A DNA stretch of 64,000 nucleotides from Bifidobacterium criceti. Its GTDB lineage: Bacteria > Actinomycetota > Actinomycetes > Actinomycetales > Bifidobacteriaceae. The stretch lies in NCBI RefSeq assembly GCF_002286935.1, contig NZ_MVOH01000006.1:310001-374000 (forward strand), given 5' to 3'. The number at the start of each line of letters is the position of its first letter. The stretch's first letter is position 1. The notes beneath the pieces are model-generated. The model searched no databases. It saw nothing but the letters and a program-made list of their open reading frames with translations, and was not told where the DNA came from. The translations under genes and the position numbers were made by a program. Shown here one piece after another: positions 1 to 8,958 of this stretch.

Positions 1-1
1 G

Positions 2-949
2 GGCGTCACCGACTACCGTCCCGGCACATACATCACCCCGATCGTCGACAGCGGCGTCGCGACACTCCTCGCGACAATGTTGCGTTCGTCGCGCCTCAAC
101 TCGTGCCTCGTCGGCGAAGTCCTCGACATGCTGTGCAACCTCACCGACGACGACGACGCGCTGCCGACGCTCACGAAACGCGAATCCGACGACGTCGCAC
201 AGGCGAACGTCTCGATGATGGCGGTCGTGCGCGACCTGACGGAGGCGATCACCGCCGGCCGCGCGGTCACATTCACGTACGAAACGGTCGACATCTTCGG
301 TGAGTTCAGCGACATCGACGAACTCAACACGCACGCGATGACGGCGGCGACGCGGTTCGTCGACCCATACGCGGTCGTCGTCAAGAACGACCGGTTCCAT
401 CTCATCGGCCATCTGCACAACACCGGCATGCCGATGGGCGCCGCAGGCAACGATCCGCTGATGGGATTGCACTGCTACGAACTCGACCATGTGCGCGACG
501 TGCGCATCAAGGACGACGCGATCCGCATCCCGATGGACGCTTGGGACATCAACGGCGCATCGCGCGACGACACGGGACTCGCACCCTTCGATCCGATCAC
601 GTTCATCAACGAACGCACCCATATGGTCATGGGAGCGGCGCATACGCTGCGGTTGCGCGTCGACGGCGCGATGCTCGGGCGGCTGCGCGACGACTACGGA
701 CATGTGATCAAGCGCGTCAAACCGGCGACCGACTCGTCCGATTCACGCACATGGCATATCGTGACGCTGAGCGCAGCCGAGGAGGACATGCGCATGTGGC
801 TCCTCGAACACGCGGCGTCCTACGGCGCGTTCGCGATCTGGCCGGAGCCGTTCGTCAGGGAGATGGCCGAGGTGACGTGCGCACATGCGAGGACATACAC
901 GGAACTGACGCGCTACTACGATACGCGCACGGCGTGCGTGGCGCGCTGA
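2..949 (+). CDS. WYL-domain transcriptional regulator, 5' end cut by window edge
   Basis: The frame is open from base 2, so the first visible ATG (77) is not a trusted start and the N-terminus lies outside the window; 315 residues are visible. The visible part matches the effector side of WYL regulators: a beta-rich segment with FVDPYAVVVKNDRFHLIG (about residues 118-135) and a later segment with LRLRVDGAM and the typical C-terminal VKRVKP-like and WLLEHAA-FAIWPEP blocks. WYL proteins usually carry an N-terminal winged helix and bind a ligand or nucleic acid through the WYL fold. The literal W-Y-L triad is not intact here. It ends convergently with gpmA at a strong hairpin. The target is unknown. 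Confidence 0.75.
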   Translation, partial: GVTDYRPGTYITPIVDSGVATLLATMLRSSRLNSCLVGEVLDMLCNLTDDDDALPTLTKRESDDVAQANVSMMAVVRDLTEAITAGRAVTFTYETVDIFGEFSDIDELNTHAMTAATRFVDPYAVVVKNDRFHLIGHLHNTGMPMGAAGNDPLMGLHCYELDHVRDVRIKDDAIRIPMDAWDINGASRDDTGLAPFDPITFINERTHMVMGAAHTLRLRVDGAMLGRLRDDYGHVIKRVKPATDSSDSRTWHIVTLSAAEEDMRMWLLEHAASYGAFAIWPEPFVREMAEVTCAHARTYTELTRYYDTRTACVAR

Positions 950-965
950 ACGCGTTTCCCCTCCA

Positions 966-1015
966 ATGACGATGTGGCCGGTTCCATCAGCTGATGGAAC
1001 CGGCCACATCGTCAT
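966..1015. terminator. Perfect 25-bp palindrome between convergent genes
   Basis: Two 25-base arms (966-990 and 991-1015) are perfect reverse complements with no spacer. The site lies between the WYL regulator stop and the gpmA stop, so it can terminate both strands. There is no T-tract. Confidence 0.8.
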
Positions 1016-1060
1016 CGTTGATCAGGATTGATCAGCGCGGCACGACGTCCAGTGCGGGAA

Positions 1061-1801
1061 TCACTTCTGACCCTGCGCGGCGACGGCGGCGGCTCCGGCG
1101 GCGGCGGCTTCGGGATCGAGGTACTCGCCGCCCTTCTTGATCGGCTTGAAGTTCTCGTCGAGCTCGTAGACGAGCGGGATCGCGGTCGGGATGTTGACCT
1201 TCGCGATCTCCTCTTCGGTCAGACCGTCGAGCATCTTGACGATCGCGCGCAGCGAATTGCCGTGGGCGGCGATGAGCACGGTCTTGCCGCTCGTGAGCTC
1301 CGGGATGATCTCGGCTTCCCAATACGGCTCGACGCGGGCGACGACGTCGGCGAGGCACTCGGCTTCCGGAACCGGATCGCCGGCGTAGCGCGGGTCGTTG
1401 TTCTGCGCGTACTGGTCGTTCGGGTCGATCTCAGGCGGCGGGGTGCCATAGGAGCGGCGCCACAGCATGAACTTCTCGTCGCCGTACTCCTCGCGGATCT
1501 CGGTCTTGTTCTTGCCCTGGAGCGCACCGTAGTGACGCTCGTTGAGACGCCAGTCACGCTTGACCGGAATCCACAGGCGGTCGGCCTCGTCGAGCGCGAT
1601 GTTCGCCGTGTTGATCGCGCGGCGCAGCAGCGACGTGAAGACGATGTCCGGGAGGACACCCTTCTCCTTCATGAGCTTGCCACCGTTCTTGGCTTCCTCG
1701 CGGCCCTTGTCGGTCAGCGGGACGTCAACCCAGCCGGTGAACTGATTTGTCTTGTTCCATTCGCTCTGACCATGTCGGAGCAGTACCAATTTATATGTCA
1801 T
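1061..1801 (-). CDS. gpmA: 2,3-bisphosphoglycerate-dependent phosphoglycerate mutase
   Basis: Glycolytic interconversion of 3- and 2-phosphoglycerate in the cytoplasm. The 246-residue protein opens [16 protein letters not shown], containing the phospho-accepting His of the LRHG motif. It also has [11 protein letters not shown], the ERHYG loop and the second catalytic His in [12 protein letters not shown], all features of dPGM. The longer frame upstream of 1801 has no family similarity, so ATG at 1801 is used. The C-terminal tail is Ala-rich and probably disordered. It appears monocistronic, with a palindromic hairpin downstream. Confidence 0.95.
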   Translation of the reverse strand: MTYKLVLLRHGQSEWNKTNQFTGWVDVPLTDKGREEAKNGGKLMKEKGVLPDIVFTSLLRRAINTANIALDEADRLWIPVKRDWRLNERHYGALQGKNKTEIREEYGDEKFMLWRRSYGTPPPEIDPNDQYAQNNDPRYAGDPVPEAECLADVVARVEPYWEAEIIPELTSGKTVLIAAHGNSLRAIVKMLDGLTEEEIAKVNIPTAIPLVYELDENFKPIKKGGEYLDPEAAAAGAAAVAAQGQK

Positions 1802-1970
1802 ACGTTTCAGTCTAGCGGTGCGTGCTGCCAAAATTCCGTGCGCACGCGGCGCAGGTGTCGCGTCGGTGCGCGCGCTCACATCGTCAGGACGACGGTCGCA
1901 CCACGGAACTGTATGTTTCACACAGTGTTCCACGATATCGTCGATTGTATCGTCGATATCGTCGAGGCAC

Positions 1971-3008
1971 TCACCACATCAATGCGAATCCGTTGAACGT
2001 GAGCGCGGCCGCGAGCGCGAGCAGCCCAAGCGAACGCATCGCGCGCATATAGTGGCGTTTGATGATGTCAAGGGACGCGAACCATCCGGTGAGCGCGACG
2101 CACACCGCGCCGAGGATGCCGAAGAACACGTAGAGGACCGACAAATGCGGCAGCCGCTCCCCGGTGATGCTCGTCGCGGCCCATGCGGCGAGCGCGGCGA
2201 TGGCGACGGCCGCGATGAGCGCGACCGTGCACACGGTGCACCAAGTACGCCCGAGACGTACGGCCCATGTGCGTTTGCCGGCGGCGCGGTCCTCATCGAT
2301 GTCCCGCAGGTTGTTCGTGCTCAATACGCTCACGGCGACGAAGCCGATCGCGATGGCGCCGACCCATGCGGCCGCGTCCACGGCGCCCGCGACCGCGAAC
2401 GTCGTGCCGAGTGTCGCGACAAGCCCGAAGAACACGAAGACGGCGAGTTCCCCGAATCCACGGTATCCGTAAGGATGGCGGCCGCCCACATACGACCATC
2501 CGGCCACGAGGCACGCGAGGCCTACGAGGGCGAACCACCAGTAGCCGGTCACGATGATGACGCCGACGCCGCATGCACATGCGAGCGCCGCATTGACGAC
2601 AGCCGCCGCGAGCACATGCTTCGGCGGCACGCCTGATGCGACGAGGCGCGCTGGGGGCACTTCGATCCGGTCGATCGGTGTCTCAAGGTCGTCGAGGTGC
2701 GCGTTGATCACACGCGCGTCGCGGTGCGCGTCGGTGCCGCGCATGCCATCGGAGTAATCGTTGATGAAGTTCGCGGCGATCTGCAGCAGCACCGCGACGA
2801 GCAGACACAATACGATGACGGTCGCCGTGCGCGCGGTATCCGGCACACACGACGTACCACCGTGGAACATCGTGCACGACGGCGCCGCGGATGCGGCGGC
2901 GCGGTCGCGCACGACGCCGACGCCCGCCGCCGCGCCGATCCATACGGGTGCGACGCCAAGCGGAAGCGTACGCAGACGCATACCGGAAATGTATTGTTCG
3001 ATCGTCAC
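1971..3008 (-). CDS. menA: UbiA-family prenyltransferase, MenA-like
   Basis: An integral membrane prenyltransferase of 345 residues with about eight or nine hydrophobic segments. Both Asp-rich prenyl-diphosphate/Mg motifs are present: [11 protein letters not shown] (around residue 84) and [15 protein letters not shown] (around residue 233). [10 protein letters not shown] in the middle is typical of MenA (1,4-dihydroxy-2-naphthoate prenyltransferase) rather than UbiA proper. The start is GTG at 3008, preceded by an AAGG Shine-Dalgarno-like stretch. No other menaquinone gene lies nearby, so the substrate is uncertain. Residues 33-60 form an unusual insertion with Cys and Pro between the first two membrane segments. 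Confidence 0.82.
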   Translation of the reverse strand: MTIEQYISGMRLRTLPLGVAPVWIGAAAGVGVVRDRAAASAAPSCTMFHGGTSCVPDTARTATVIVLCLLVAVLLQIAANFINDYSDGMRGTDAHRDARVINAHLDDLETPIDRIEVPPARLVASGVPPKHVLAAAVVNAALACACGVGVIIVTGYWWFALVGLACLVAGWSYVGGRHPYGYRGFGELAVFVFFGLVATLGTTFAVAGAVDAAAWVGAIAIGFVAVSVLSTNNLRDIDEDRAAGKRTWAVRLGRTWCTVCTVALIAAVAIAALAAWAATSITGERLPHLSVLYVFFGILGAVCVALTGWFASLDIIKRHYMRAMRSLGLLALAAALTFNGFALMW

Positions 3009-3107
3009 GGGTTGCCTTGTCCTGTCCGCTCGATGTGCTCAATCAATGCACATATGATAGCGAAGGCATCGACTATATCGTCGGTCGTGCGAACATACGC
3101 ACCTATG

Positions 3108-3138
3108 CGAAGGCCTCCGCGCGTGACGGAGGCCTTCG
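3108..3138 (-). terminator. Hairpin downstream of the Pro-rich membrane protein gene
   Basis: Arms CGAAGGCCTCCG (3108-3119) and CGGAGGCCTTCG (3127-3138) pair perfectly over 12 bp with a 7-base loop. It lies between the stop of the gene at 3183 and the start of menA, so it probably ends the former transcript. Confidence 0.75.
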
Positions 3139-3182
3139 TGGAGGTACCGGCATCGGTGACGACGACGCGTCACCGGGACGGA

Positions 3183-4178
3183 TCAGATGAGCGGATTGCC
3201 CGGCGTCGGCGGCTCGTTCGGCGCGGCGTGCTGGCCGCGCGGGGCCGCATACGGCGGGAGTGGGCTCTCGGCGGCGTTCGGGGCGGCGGCGTTCGGGGCG
3301 GCGGCGGCGTTCGGGGCGGCAGAGGCTGCCGGAGCGGCGGACGGCGCGACCGGGAACTGTCCGGTCGGCGCGGGCTGGGCCGGCGCAGGGGTCGCCTGCT
3401 GCGGCCGGTTCGGCACACCGAACTGCCAATTGCTCGTGTCGGTCGTGCCGACGGGCTGCTGCGGCGGGACGCCGGACTGCCAACCGTTGTTGACATAGGC
3501 GTTCGTTGGCGCCGGATAGGCGGTCGGCGCCGGCTGTGCAGGGCGCGCGGTGCCGTTGAGGAGCTTCGTCTGCTGCGATTCGAGCCACATCGCAATGATC
3601 GTGCCGGCAAGCATGAAGATAGCGGCGAAGAGCATCAGATAGAAGCCGACGTGGTAATGCAATCCCCCGTATGTTTTTAAGCCGCCCCATGCGAGATTGT
3701 CGATGAAGAGCAACACATAGACGATTGCGAGCGTGAGCGGGACGGCCTTGTTGTTGATGAACGCGAGGCCTGCAATCGCAACGGTGAGCACGAGGAACTG
3801 CCAACCGAAGAAGACACCGCCGGAATCCGACGCGATGAGCGCCACAGTTTCTCCCGAGTAGGAGAAGAACGGCACGAACACGGCGATGACGCCAAGAAGC
3901 GCACCGAAGAACGTGATGAAGTCGGCATAGATGATATGCAGGTTGCCAAGCTGGATGCGCGTCGCGAGCGTCTTCATGAAGTCGCCGCCGTTCGCCGCAC
4001 CCTGCGGACGCGGCGCGCCCTGAGGCGGCATATACGGGGCACCCGGCACCTGCTGCGGCTGTGCGACCTGCGGCGGACGCTGCGGCTGTGGCGGTGTGAA
4101 CGACCCCCGCGCTGACGGCTGCGCCATCGGGGCGCCCTGAGGCGGCATCGGCGCGCCCGGCTGCTGATTCGGGTCCAT
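3183..4178 (-). CDS. Hypothetical membrane protein with Pro/Ala-rich tails
   Basis: Not recognised as a named family. The 331-residue protein has a Pro/Gln-rich N-terminal tail (about residues 1-65), four hydrophobic helices (roughly 87-215), and a long Ala/Pro/Asn-rich C-terminal tail with a repeated PNAAA-type stretch. ATG at 4178 is preferred because AGAGGA sits just upstream; the frame extends 20 codons further without such a site. The tails look cytoplasmic and disordered, suggesting a scaffold or interaction role. It appears monocistronic, bounded by hairpins at 3108 and 4295. Confidence 0.7.
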   Translation of the reverse strand: MDPNQQPGAPMPPQGAPMAQPSARGSFTPPQPQRPPQVAQPQQVPGAPYMPPQGAPRPQGAANGGDFMKTLATRIQLGNLHIIYADFITFFGALLGVIAVFVPFFSYSGETVALIASDSGGVFFGWQFLVLTVAIAGLAFINNKAVPLTLAIVYVLLFIDNLAWGGLKTYGGLHYHVGFYLMLFAAIFMLAGTIIAMWLESQQTKLLNGTARPAQPAPTAYPAPTNAYVNNGWQSGVPPQQPVGTTDTSNWQFGVPNRPQQATPAPAQPAPTGQFPVAPSAAPAASAAPNAAAAPNAAAPNAAESPLPPYAAPRGQHAAPNEPPTPGNPLI

Positions 4179-4294
4179 GAGTCCTCTTCTTCCTATCCGT
4201 AGATTGGTTACGGTGTTCACTTTACATGAGGTGTCCAATTATGCCGCCATTCCACCCCACCGCGAAACGATTGAGGACGGCAATACAACGACGA

Positions 4295-4338
4295 ACGCGG
4301 TCGCGCGGCGGGTGGAACACCTCGCCGCGCGACCGCGT
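4295..4338 (-). terminator. lysS terminator, 16-bp perfect hairpin
   Basis: Arms 4295-4310 and 4323-4338 are perfect complements around a 12-base loop. It lies between the lysS stop and the upstream end of the next minus-strand gene. No T-tract. Confidence 0.75.
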
Positions 4339-4384
4339 CGGACGATCGGACAACCGTCACCGACAACGGTCGGCGGAATGACGG

Positions 4385-6085
4385 TCAGCTGTTGAGTGGT
4401 TTGACGAGCGGGAACGTGATCGTCTCGCGGATCGTCGCGCCGGTGAGCGCGATGAGCAGACGGTCGATGCCCATGCCCATGCCACCCGCGGGCGGCATGC
4501 CGACGCCGAGCGCCTCAAGGAAGTCCTCGTCGATGTCACACGCCTCCTCGTCGCCCGCCAACGCGTCCTTCGCCTGCGCGACGAAGCGTTCGCGCTGCAC
4601 GATCGGGTCGTTGAGTTCGGAGTAGCCGGTCGCGAGTTCGAAGCCGCGCACGTAGAGGTCCCATTTCTCGACGACGCCGGGCTTGCTGCGGTGCGCCTTG
4701 ACGAGCGGCGACGTCTCGACGGGGAAATCACGGACGAACGTCGGCTCGTAGAGTTTGTCCTCGTAGAAGTGTTCCCAGAGGTGTTCGACGAGTTTGCCGT
4801 GGTTCTCGACGTCGTCGCGTTCGACGCCGAGTTTGTCGGCTATGCTGCCGAGTTCTTCGACGGACGTGTCCGGGGTGATCTCCTTGCCGAGCGCTTCGGA
4901 GAGCGAATCGTACATGCTCATCTGCTTCCATTCGCCACCGAAGTCGTATTCGGTGCCGTCGAGGAGCGTGACCTTCGTCGAACCGAAGACGTCGATCGCG
5001 GTCTTCTGGACGAGTTCCTTGACGAGTGCCGCGATCGTGTCGTAGTTGCCGTACGCCTCGTAGGCTTCGACCATCGTGAACTCGGGTGCGTGCGTCGCGT
5101 CGACGCCTTCGTTGCGGAAGTCGCGGTTGATTTCGAACACGCGGTCGATGCCGCCGACAAGGCAGCGCTTGAGGAAGAGTTCCGGCGCGATGCGCAGATA
5201 GAGGTCGAGGTCGAACGCGTTCATATGCGTCGTGAACGGGCGTGCGGCAGCGCCGCCGTGGATCGTCTGGAGCATCGGCGTCTCGACTTCGAGGAAGTCG
5301 TGTTCCTCGAACGTGTGGCGCAGCGACGAGACGGCCTTCGAACGGTTGCGCACCATGTTGCGGATCTTCTCGTCCGCGATCATGCCGATGTACGGCTTGC
5401 GCGTGCGCGTGTCCTCGTTGAGCTCCTTGTGCAATGTCGGCAGCGGCTGGAGCGCCTTCGACGCGATCGCCCATTCGTCGGCGAACACGGACAGTTCGCC
5501 GGTCTTCGACGCGATCACACGGCCTTTGACGAACAGGTGGTCGCCAAGGTCGACGAGCTGCTTGAAGAGCTTGAGCGAATCGGCGCCGATCTGCTTCTTC
5601 GAAAGCATCGCCTGGATCGTCGTGCCGTCGCCCGCCGCGAGCTGCACGAAGCACAGGCCGCCGGCGTTGCGGATGAACAGGACACGGCCCGCGATGCCGA
5701 CCGTGTCGCCCGTCTCCGCGCCCGGCTCAAGCTTGCCGTCCCATTTCGCGCGCACCGCCTCGATCGTGTCCGTCACATCAAGCGAGACCGGATACGGGTT
5801 GAGGCCGTCCTTGAGCATCATCGCGCGTTTCGCGACGCGCATCTGCACCTGCTCCGGGTGCGCGAGCGGCCCGAACTCTTTGTTCGACGGATCGACGGCC
5901 TCGTCAAGCGTCGCACCCTCGTCGATGCGGCGTGCGATCGTCTCATCCTGCTTGAGCAGCAGTTCGGCACGTTCGACGGTGCTCATCGACGGCGCGGCGA
6001 CCTCCTCGTCCTTGACGACGACGGTCTCGTCGACAGGCGCATCGGTGGTCGGTTCGTTCTCGGTATTCACGTTGTGTTCGCTCAT
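4385..6085 (-). CDS. lysS: Lysyl-tRNA synthetase, class II
   Basis: Charges tRNA-Lys. After an acidic N-terminal extension of about 60 residues comes an OB-fold anticodon-binding domain (VGIAGRVLFIRNAGGLCFVQ) and the class II core. Motif 2 is visible in FRNEGVDATHAPEFTMVEAY and motif 3 in GMGMGIDRLLIALTG near the C-terminus. Length is 566 residues. ATG at 6085 was chosen because the acidic MSEHN start follows GAGGAC; the frame is open further upstream, including another ATG at 6130, so the exact start is open by some 15 codons. Confidence 0.93.
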   Translation of the reverse strand: MSEHNVNTENEPTTDAPVDETVVVKDEEVAAPSMSTVERAELLLKQDETIARRIDEGATLDEAVDPSNKEFGPLAHPEQVQMRVAKRAMMLKDGLNPYPVSLDVTDTIEAVRAKWDGKLEPGAETGDTVGIAGRVLFIRNAGGLCFVQLAAGDGTTIQAMLSKKQIGADSLKLFKQLVDLGDHLFVKGRVIASKTGELSVFADEWAIASKALQPLPTLHKELNEDTRTRKPYIGMIADEKIRNMVRNRSKAVSSLRHTFEEHDFLEVETPMLQTIHGGAAARPFTTHMNAFDLDLYLRIAPELFLKRCLVGGIDRVFEINRDFRNEGVDATHAPEFTMVEAYEAYGNYDTIAALVKELVQKTAIDVFGSTKVTLLDGTEYDFGGEWKQMSMYDSLSEALGKEITPDTSVEELGSIADKLGVERDDVENHGKLVEHLWEHFYEDKLYEPTFVRDFPVETSPLVKAHRSKPGVVEKWDLYVRGFELATGYSELNDPIVQRERFVAQAKDALAGDEEACDIDEDFLEALGVGMPPAGGMGMGIDRLLIALTGATIRETITFPLVKPLNS

Positions 6086-6440
6086 GTCCTCGTTCTCGTT
6101 CTTCGTGTGCTTCGCGGCGTCGGTGCGCATGTGCGCGGCATGCGCTGGATGTCGGGGGTTCGAGTACCCCATCGCCCAATCGTGCGTATGCGTGCGGGCG
6201 CCGCGGCGTGGACTTGGTATAGCGCACCAGTGTAGCCACCCGCCACTACCTATAGATAGATACTGTTGCTGGATACTACCCAAGATACCTGTTCACGATA
6301 CATGTGCGATTCCTTGTGCCACCTCATGGTGTCCCCTGTATCCACCGCCGCACGTCGTCGTACATCATCGCACCACTGCACCGCACACTTACGTACGTAC
6401 GGCGTCGGCACCGCTGCACAACATCTGCGACACGCCGAAG
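6086..6440. other. Intergenic region upstream of lysS
   Basis: No gene is supported here. The stretch 6240-6300 is locally AT-rich, with several TAT-A elements read on the minus strand, and probably holds the lysS promoter, although no single -35/-10 pair stands out. The open frame overlapping lysS upstream of 6085 has no protein-like character. Confidence 0.5.
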
Positions 6441-6468
6441 TTGCAATTCCTTCACAGATGCGTAAACT
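6441..6468 (+). promoter_or_regulatory. Promoter of tRNA-Pro
   Basis: TTGCAA (6441-6446), a 16-base spacer and TAAACT (6463-6468) form a good sigma70-type promoter. The expected start is about 20 bases before the mature tRNA 5' end. Confidence 0.65.
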
Positions 6469-6493
6469 GTCATCTGTTGCCGAAATGCAACAT

Positions 6494-6570
<77 letters not shown>

Positions 6571-6573
6571 CGA

Positions 6574-6599
6574 AACCTCACCTCCGGGTGAGGTTTTTT
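6574..6599 (+). terminator. Rho-independent terminator of tRNA-Pro
   Basis: Stem AACCTCACC (6574-6582) pairs with GGTGAGGTT (6587-6595) over a four-base TCCG loop and runs into a T-tract at 6594-6599. Confidence 0.9.
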
Positions 6600-6603
6600 G
6601 TTT

Positions 6604-6641
6604 CCGCACCCCGGTACGCTTACGCAGCCGTCAGCGTACCG
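6604..6641. repeat. Copy A of a 38-bp intergenic palindromic element
   Basis: CCGCA, three bases, CGGTACGCT, twelve bases, AGCGTACCG. The same layout with identical spacing recurs at 29039, 38911 and 56946. This copy follows the tRNA-Pro terminator directly. Confidence 0.8.
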
Positions 6642-6680
6642 CGCCACGGAATAGCACGCAGACCGGTACACAACTCCACC

Positions 6681-6959
6681 GTTCCGTCCCGTTTGGCAGC
6701 CACCACCTACCAACACACCCGCAAACGGGGCCGTTGCCGTCCCGTTCCACAGTTCCGACCAACCAACCCACCCATTCCGTCCCGTTTGGCAGACGCCACC
6801 TACCAACCCACCCGCAAACGGGGCCGTTTCCGTCCCGTTCCACAGTCCCGACCAACCAACCCACCCGTTCCGTCCCGCTTGGCAGACGCCATCTGCCAAC
6901 CCACCCGCACACAGGGCCATTTCCGTCCCGTTCCACAGTTCCGACCTGCCAACCCACCC
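6681..6959. repeat. 93-bp direct repeat, three tandem units
   Basis: Units begin at 6681, 6774 and 6867, each with TTCCGTCCCG(T/C)TTGGCAG near the start, and diverge only slightly. Each unit is itself two related halves sharing TTCCGTCCCGTT and ACCAACCCACCCG. The array ends 10 bases before the fetB stop. It is open on the minus strand because 93 is a multiple of three, but the translation is a Trp/Gly/Val-rich repeat with no family match, so it is treated as non-coding. Confidence 0.9.
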
Positions 6960-6969
6960 GCACACGCCG

Positions 6970-7869
6970 CTACCGCGCCGACATACGCCGGTCGTCGGCG
7001 GCCGCACGCTTGAGTTCGGCCGCGCTTTCGTCGGGATGGACGTCCTTGCGCAACCGGATGAGGTCCTTGAGGCTCAGTTGTTTCGCCGGTTCCGGCACGA
7101 AATACCGGTCATACGAGATGAAACAACGTTTGTAGATGAGCGCGATGATGATCGAATCCGCGACGAGCGTAAGCGCCGCGACGGCCGCGAGGATGACGAA
7201 CTGGTATTTCGCCGCGCTCACGGGACTCTTCCCCGCGATGATCTGCCCGGACATCATGCCGGGGATCGTCACGATGCCGCTCGACGCGAGCATCGCGACC
7301 GACGGAAGCAGCCCGAGGCGTATCGACGAGATCATCGACGGTTTCGCCGCCTCCCATTTCGTCGCGCCGAGCGCAAGCAACGTGTTCACTTCCGCGTACC
7401 GTTCGCGCATCGATTCGAAGAACCTGCTCAGGCCAAGCGCGAGCGCGCTCACGGTGTTGCCGAGGAGCATGCCGGTGAGGGGCACGACGAGCTGCGGCGC
7501 ATACCACGGTTTCGGACGCACGATGAGTTCCGCGACGATCGCGAGCATGAGCAGCATCGTGACGACGAGCGCGAGCAGTACGATGCCGACGAGGCCTTTC
7601 GGCGCACCCGTCGCGCGTCCCATCGTGATCTGCACCGCGGCGAGCAGCATGAGCGCGATGAGTCCGATGACGAGCCACACATTGTCCTGACGGATCACGT
7701 ACTGCAGGATGAAGCCCATCGCGAGCAGCTGCACGAGCGAACGCGCGGTCGCCCATACGAGCGATGTCGCGACGCCTGTTTTCATCAACGCCGAGATGCC
7801 CGCCGCGATGAGGACCATGACGACGGCCGCGACGAGTCCCCAGATATCGATATCGAAATATCCGTTCAT
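6970..7869 (-). CDS. fetB: FetB/UPF0014-type ABC transporter permease
   Basis: Permease subunit of the FetAB-type exporter, linked to iron efflux and oxidative stress resistance in enterobacteria. The 299-residue protein has about seven membrane helices and family hallmarks such as MGRATGAPKGL and a long block ending GMMSGQIIAGKSP. ATG at 7869 lies four bases from the fetA stop, so the two genes are co-transcribed, ATPase first. A charged C-terminal tail of about 40 residues extends beyond the last helix. The substrate here is inferred from family only. The gene ends against the tandem repeat array. Confidence 0.85.
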   Translation of the reverse strand: MNGYFDIDIWGLVAAVVMVLIAAGISALMKTGVATSLVWATARSLVQLLAMGFILQYVIRQDNVWLVIGLIALMLLAAVQITMGRATGAPKGLVGIVLLALVVTMLLMLAIVAELIVRPKPWYAPQLVVPLTGMLLGNTVSALALGLSRFFESMRERYAEVNTLLALGATKWEAAKPSMISSIRLGLLPSVAMLASSGIVTIPGMMSGQIIAGKSPVSAAKYQFVILAAVAALTLVADSIIIALIYKRCFISYDRYFVPEPAKQLSLKDLIRLRKDVHPDESAAELKRAAADDRRMSAR

Positions 7870-7873
7870 CCGT

Positions 7874-8707
7874 TCACCGTTCCTTCCGAAGAGCACTGTC
7901 CGCACCGTCAGCGCCATCCACTGACGCGGCAGCCGCCACGTCGTCGCCGCCGAAGTCGTCGTCGCGCGCCGCAGCCGCGACCTGCGCGGCCGTCGGCAGC
8001 GGCACATCGCGCAATACGCCGTCCTTGAGCACGACCATGCGCGTCGCACGTCCGTCGGGCGCACGGTGCCGTATGCGCACGACGGCGGTCCCGTTGTCCG
8101 CCGCCTTCTTGAGCAGATCGGCGACTTTGTCGGCGTTCTCCTCGTCGAGTCCCGCGTCGACTTCGTCGGCGAGCAATACGCGCGGTTTCGTCAGCAATGT
8201 CCGCGCAAGGCTCACGCGCGCCGCCTGCCCCCCGGACAGGTCGCGCGGCGCGCGGTCGAGGTCGATGTCCGCGCAACCCATGTCGTCGAGCGTCGCGCGG
8301 ATGTGCGCGTCGGTGAGCAGATCCTTTGGTTCGTGCGCACGTTCGCTGTGCCGTACTTTGAGCGTCCATGGCAGCCGGATCGCGTCGGCGACCGTGTCCC
8401 CGATGAGCGTCGGCGTCTGCGGGAGGTAGGCGACGACGCTGCGCCACATCTGCGGTGTGAACGTGTCCGAATCCCTGCCGTCGAGCGCGAATGTGCCGCT
8501 TGTGTGCACGTTGAGCCGCGCGAATGCGGTCAGCAATGTCGATTTGCCCGATCCGGACGGTCCCGTCACGTCGACGACCTCACCGCCGTCCACATCGAAT
8601 GAGAGTCCGCGGAACACCGTCGTCTCGCCGCCGCCGCGCCGCGGCATGACGGCGGTCACCGTGCGCGCCGTGAACAGATGCCGTCCTGTGTCCTTCGCCG
8701 TGTCCAT
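7874..8707 (-). CDS. fetA: FetA-type ABC transporter ATP-binding protein
   Basis: A 277-residue ATPase partnered with the adjacent permease. It shows Walker A GPSGSGKST, a Q-loop in VVAYLPQTPTL, signature LSGGQAARVSLARTLL, Walker B RVLLADEVDAGLD and an H-loop in IRHRAPD. ATG at 8707 follows an AAGGAA site; the open frame upstream overlaps a hairpin and is not protein-like. The C-terminal 40 residues are Asp/Ala-rich and probably disordered. Together with fetB it forms a two-gene operon. Confidence 0.85.
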   Translation of the reverse strand: MDTAKDTGRHLFTARTVTAVMPRRGGGETTVFRGLSFDVDGGEVVDVTGPSGSGKSTLLTAFARLNVHTSGTFALDGRDSDTFTPQMWRSVVAYLPQTPTLIGDTVADAIRLPWTLKVRHSERAHEPKDLLTDAHIRATLDDMGCADIDLDRAPRDLSGGQAARVSLARTLLTKPRVLLADEVDAGLDEENADKVADLLKKAADNGTAVVRIRHRAPDGRATRMVVLKDGVLRDVPLPTAAQVAAAARDDDFGGDDVAAAASVDGADGADSALRKER

Positions 8708-8780
8708 GACCGTTCCTTCCGTGGTGCGATTGCCGCGCCGTTCGCGTCCCCGTGCCACGTGTGCCACTGTAGCAAGCGGA

Positions 8781-8837
8781 ACGCCGTCCCCATCGCTTCG
8801 CTGCGAGCGTGGCGCGGCGAAGCGGTGGGGACGGCGT
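8781..8837 (-). terminator. Long hairpin between fetA and the acidic membrane protein gene
   Basis: ACGCCGTCCCC (8781-8791) and a following GCTTCGC segment pair with GCGAAGC and GGGGACGGCGT (up to 8837). It lies downstream of the gene at 8959 on the minus strand and upstream of fetA. Confidence 0.7.
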
Positions 8838-8958
8838 CCGTGTGAGTCGGCCGCGGTCACGATATGGGTAACTGGAAAAGCGAGGTGCCCGCGGCGTCCT
8901 GGTTGAGTGGTGTGTCCCTATCGTCTCCTTTCGTCACCATGAGGTCGGTTGAAGTCGT

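Noticed and set aside
6146-6175. A tRNA T-arm-like GGGGGTTCGAGTACCCC upstream of lysS
   Set aside because: The closing G-C pair next to the loop is a G-A mismatch and no anticodon or D arm can be folded upstream. Treated as chance or a very old remnant.
6681-6959. CRISPR array
   Set aside because: The repeats are contiguous 93-bp units with no unique spacers, and no cas gene is near.
6631-6963. Repeat peptide (Trp/Gly/Val/Arg-rich) encoded by the 93-bp array
   Set aside because: The frame is open only because the period is divisible by three. There is no ribosome-binding site, and a related copy at 39173 is not in an open frame with the same peptide.
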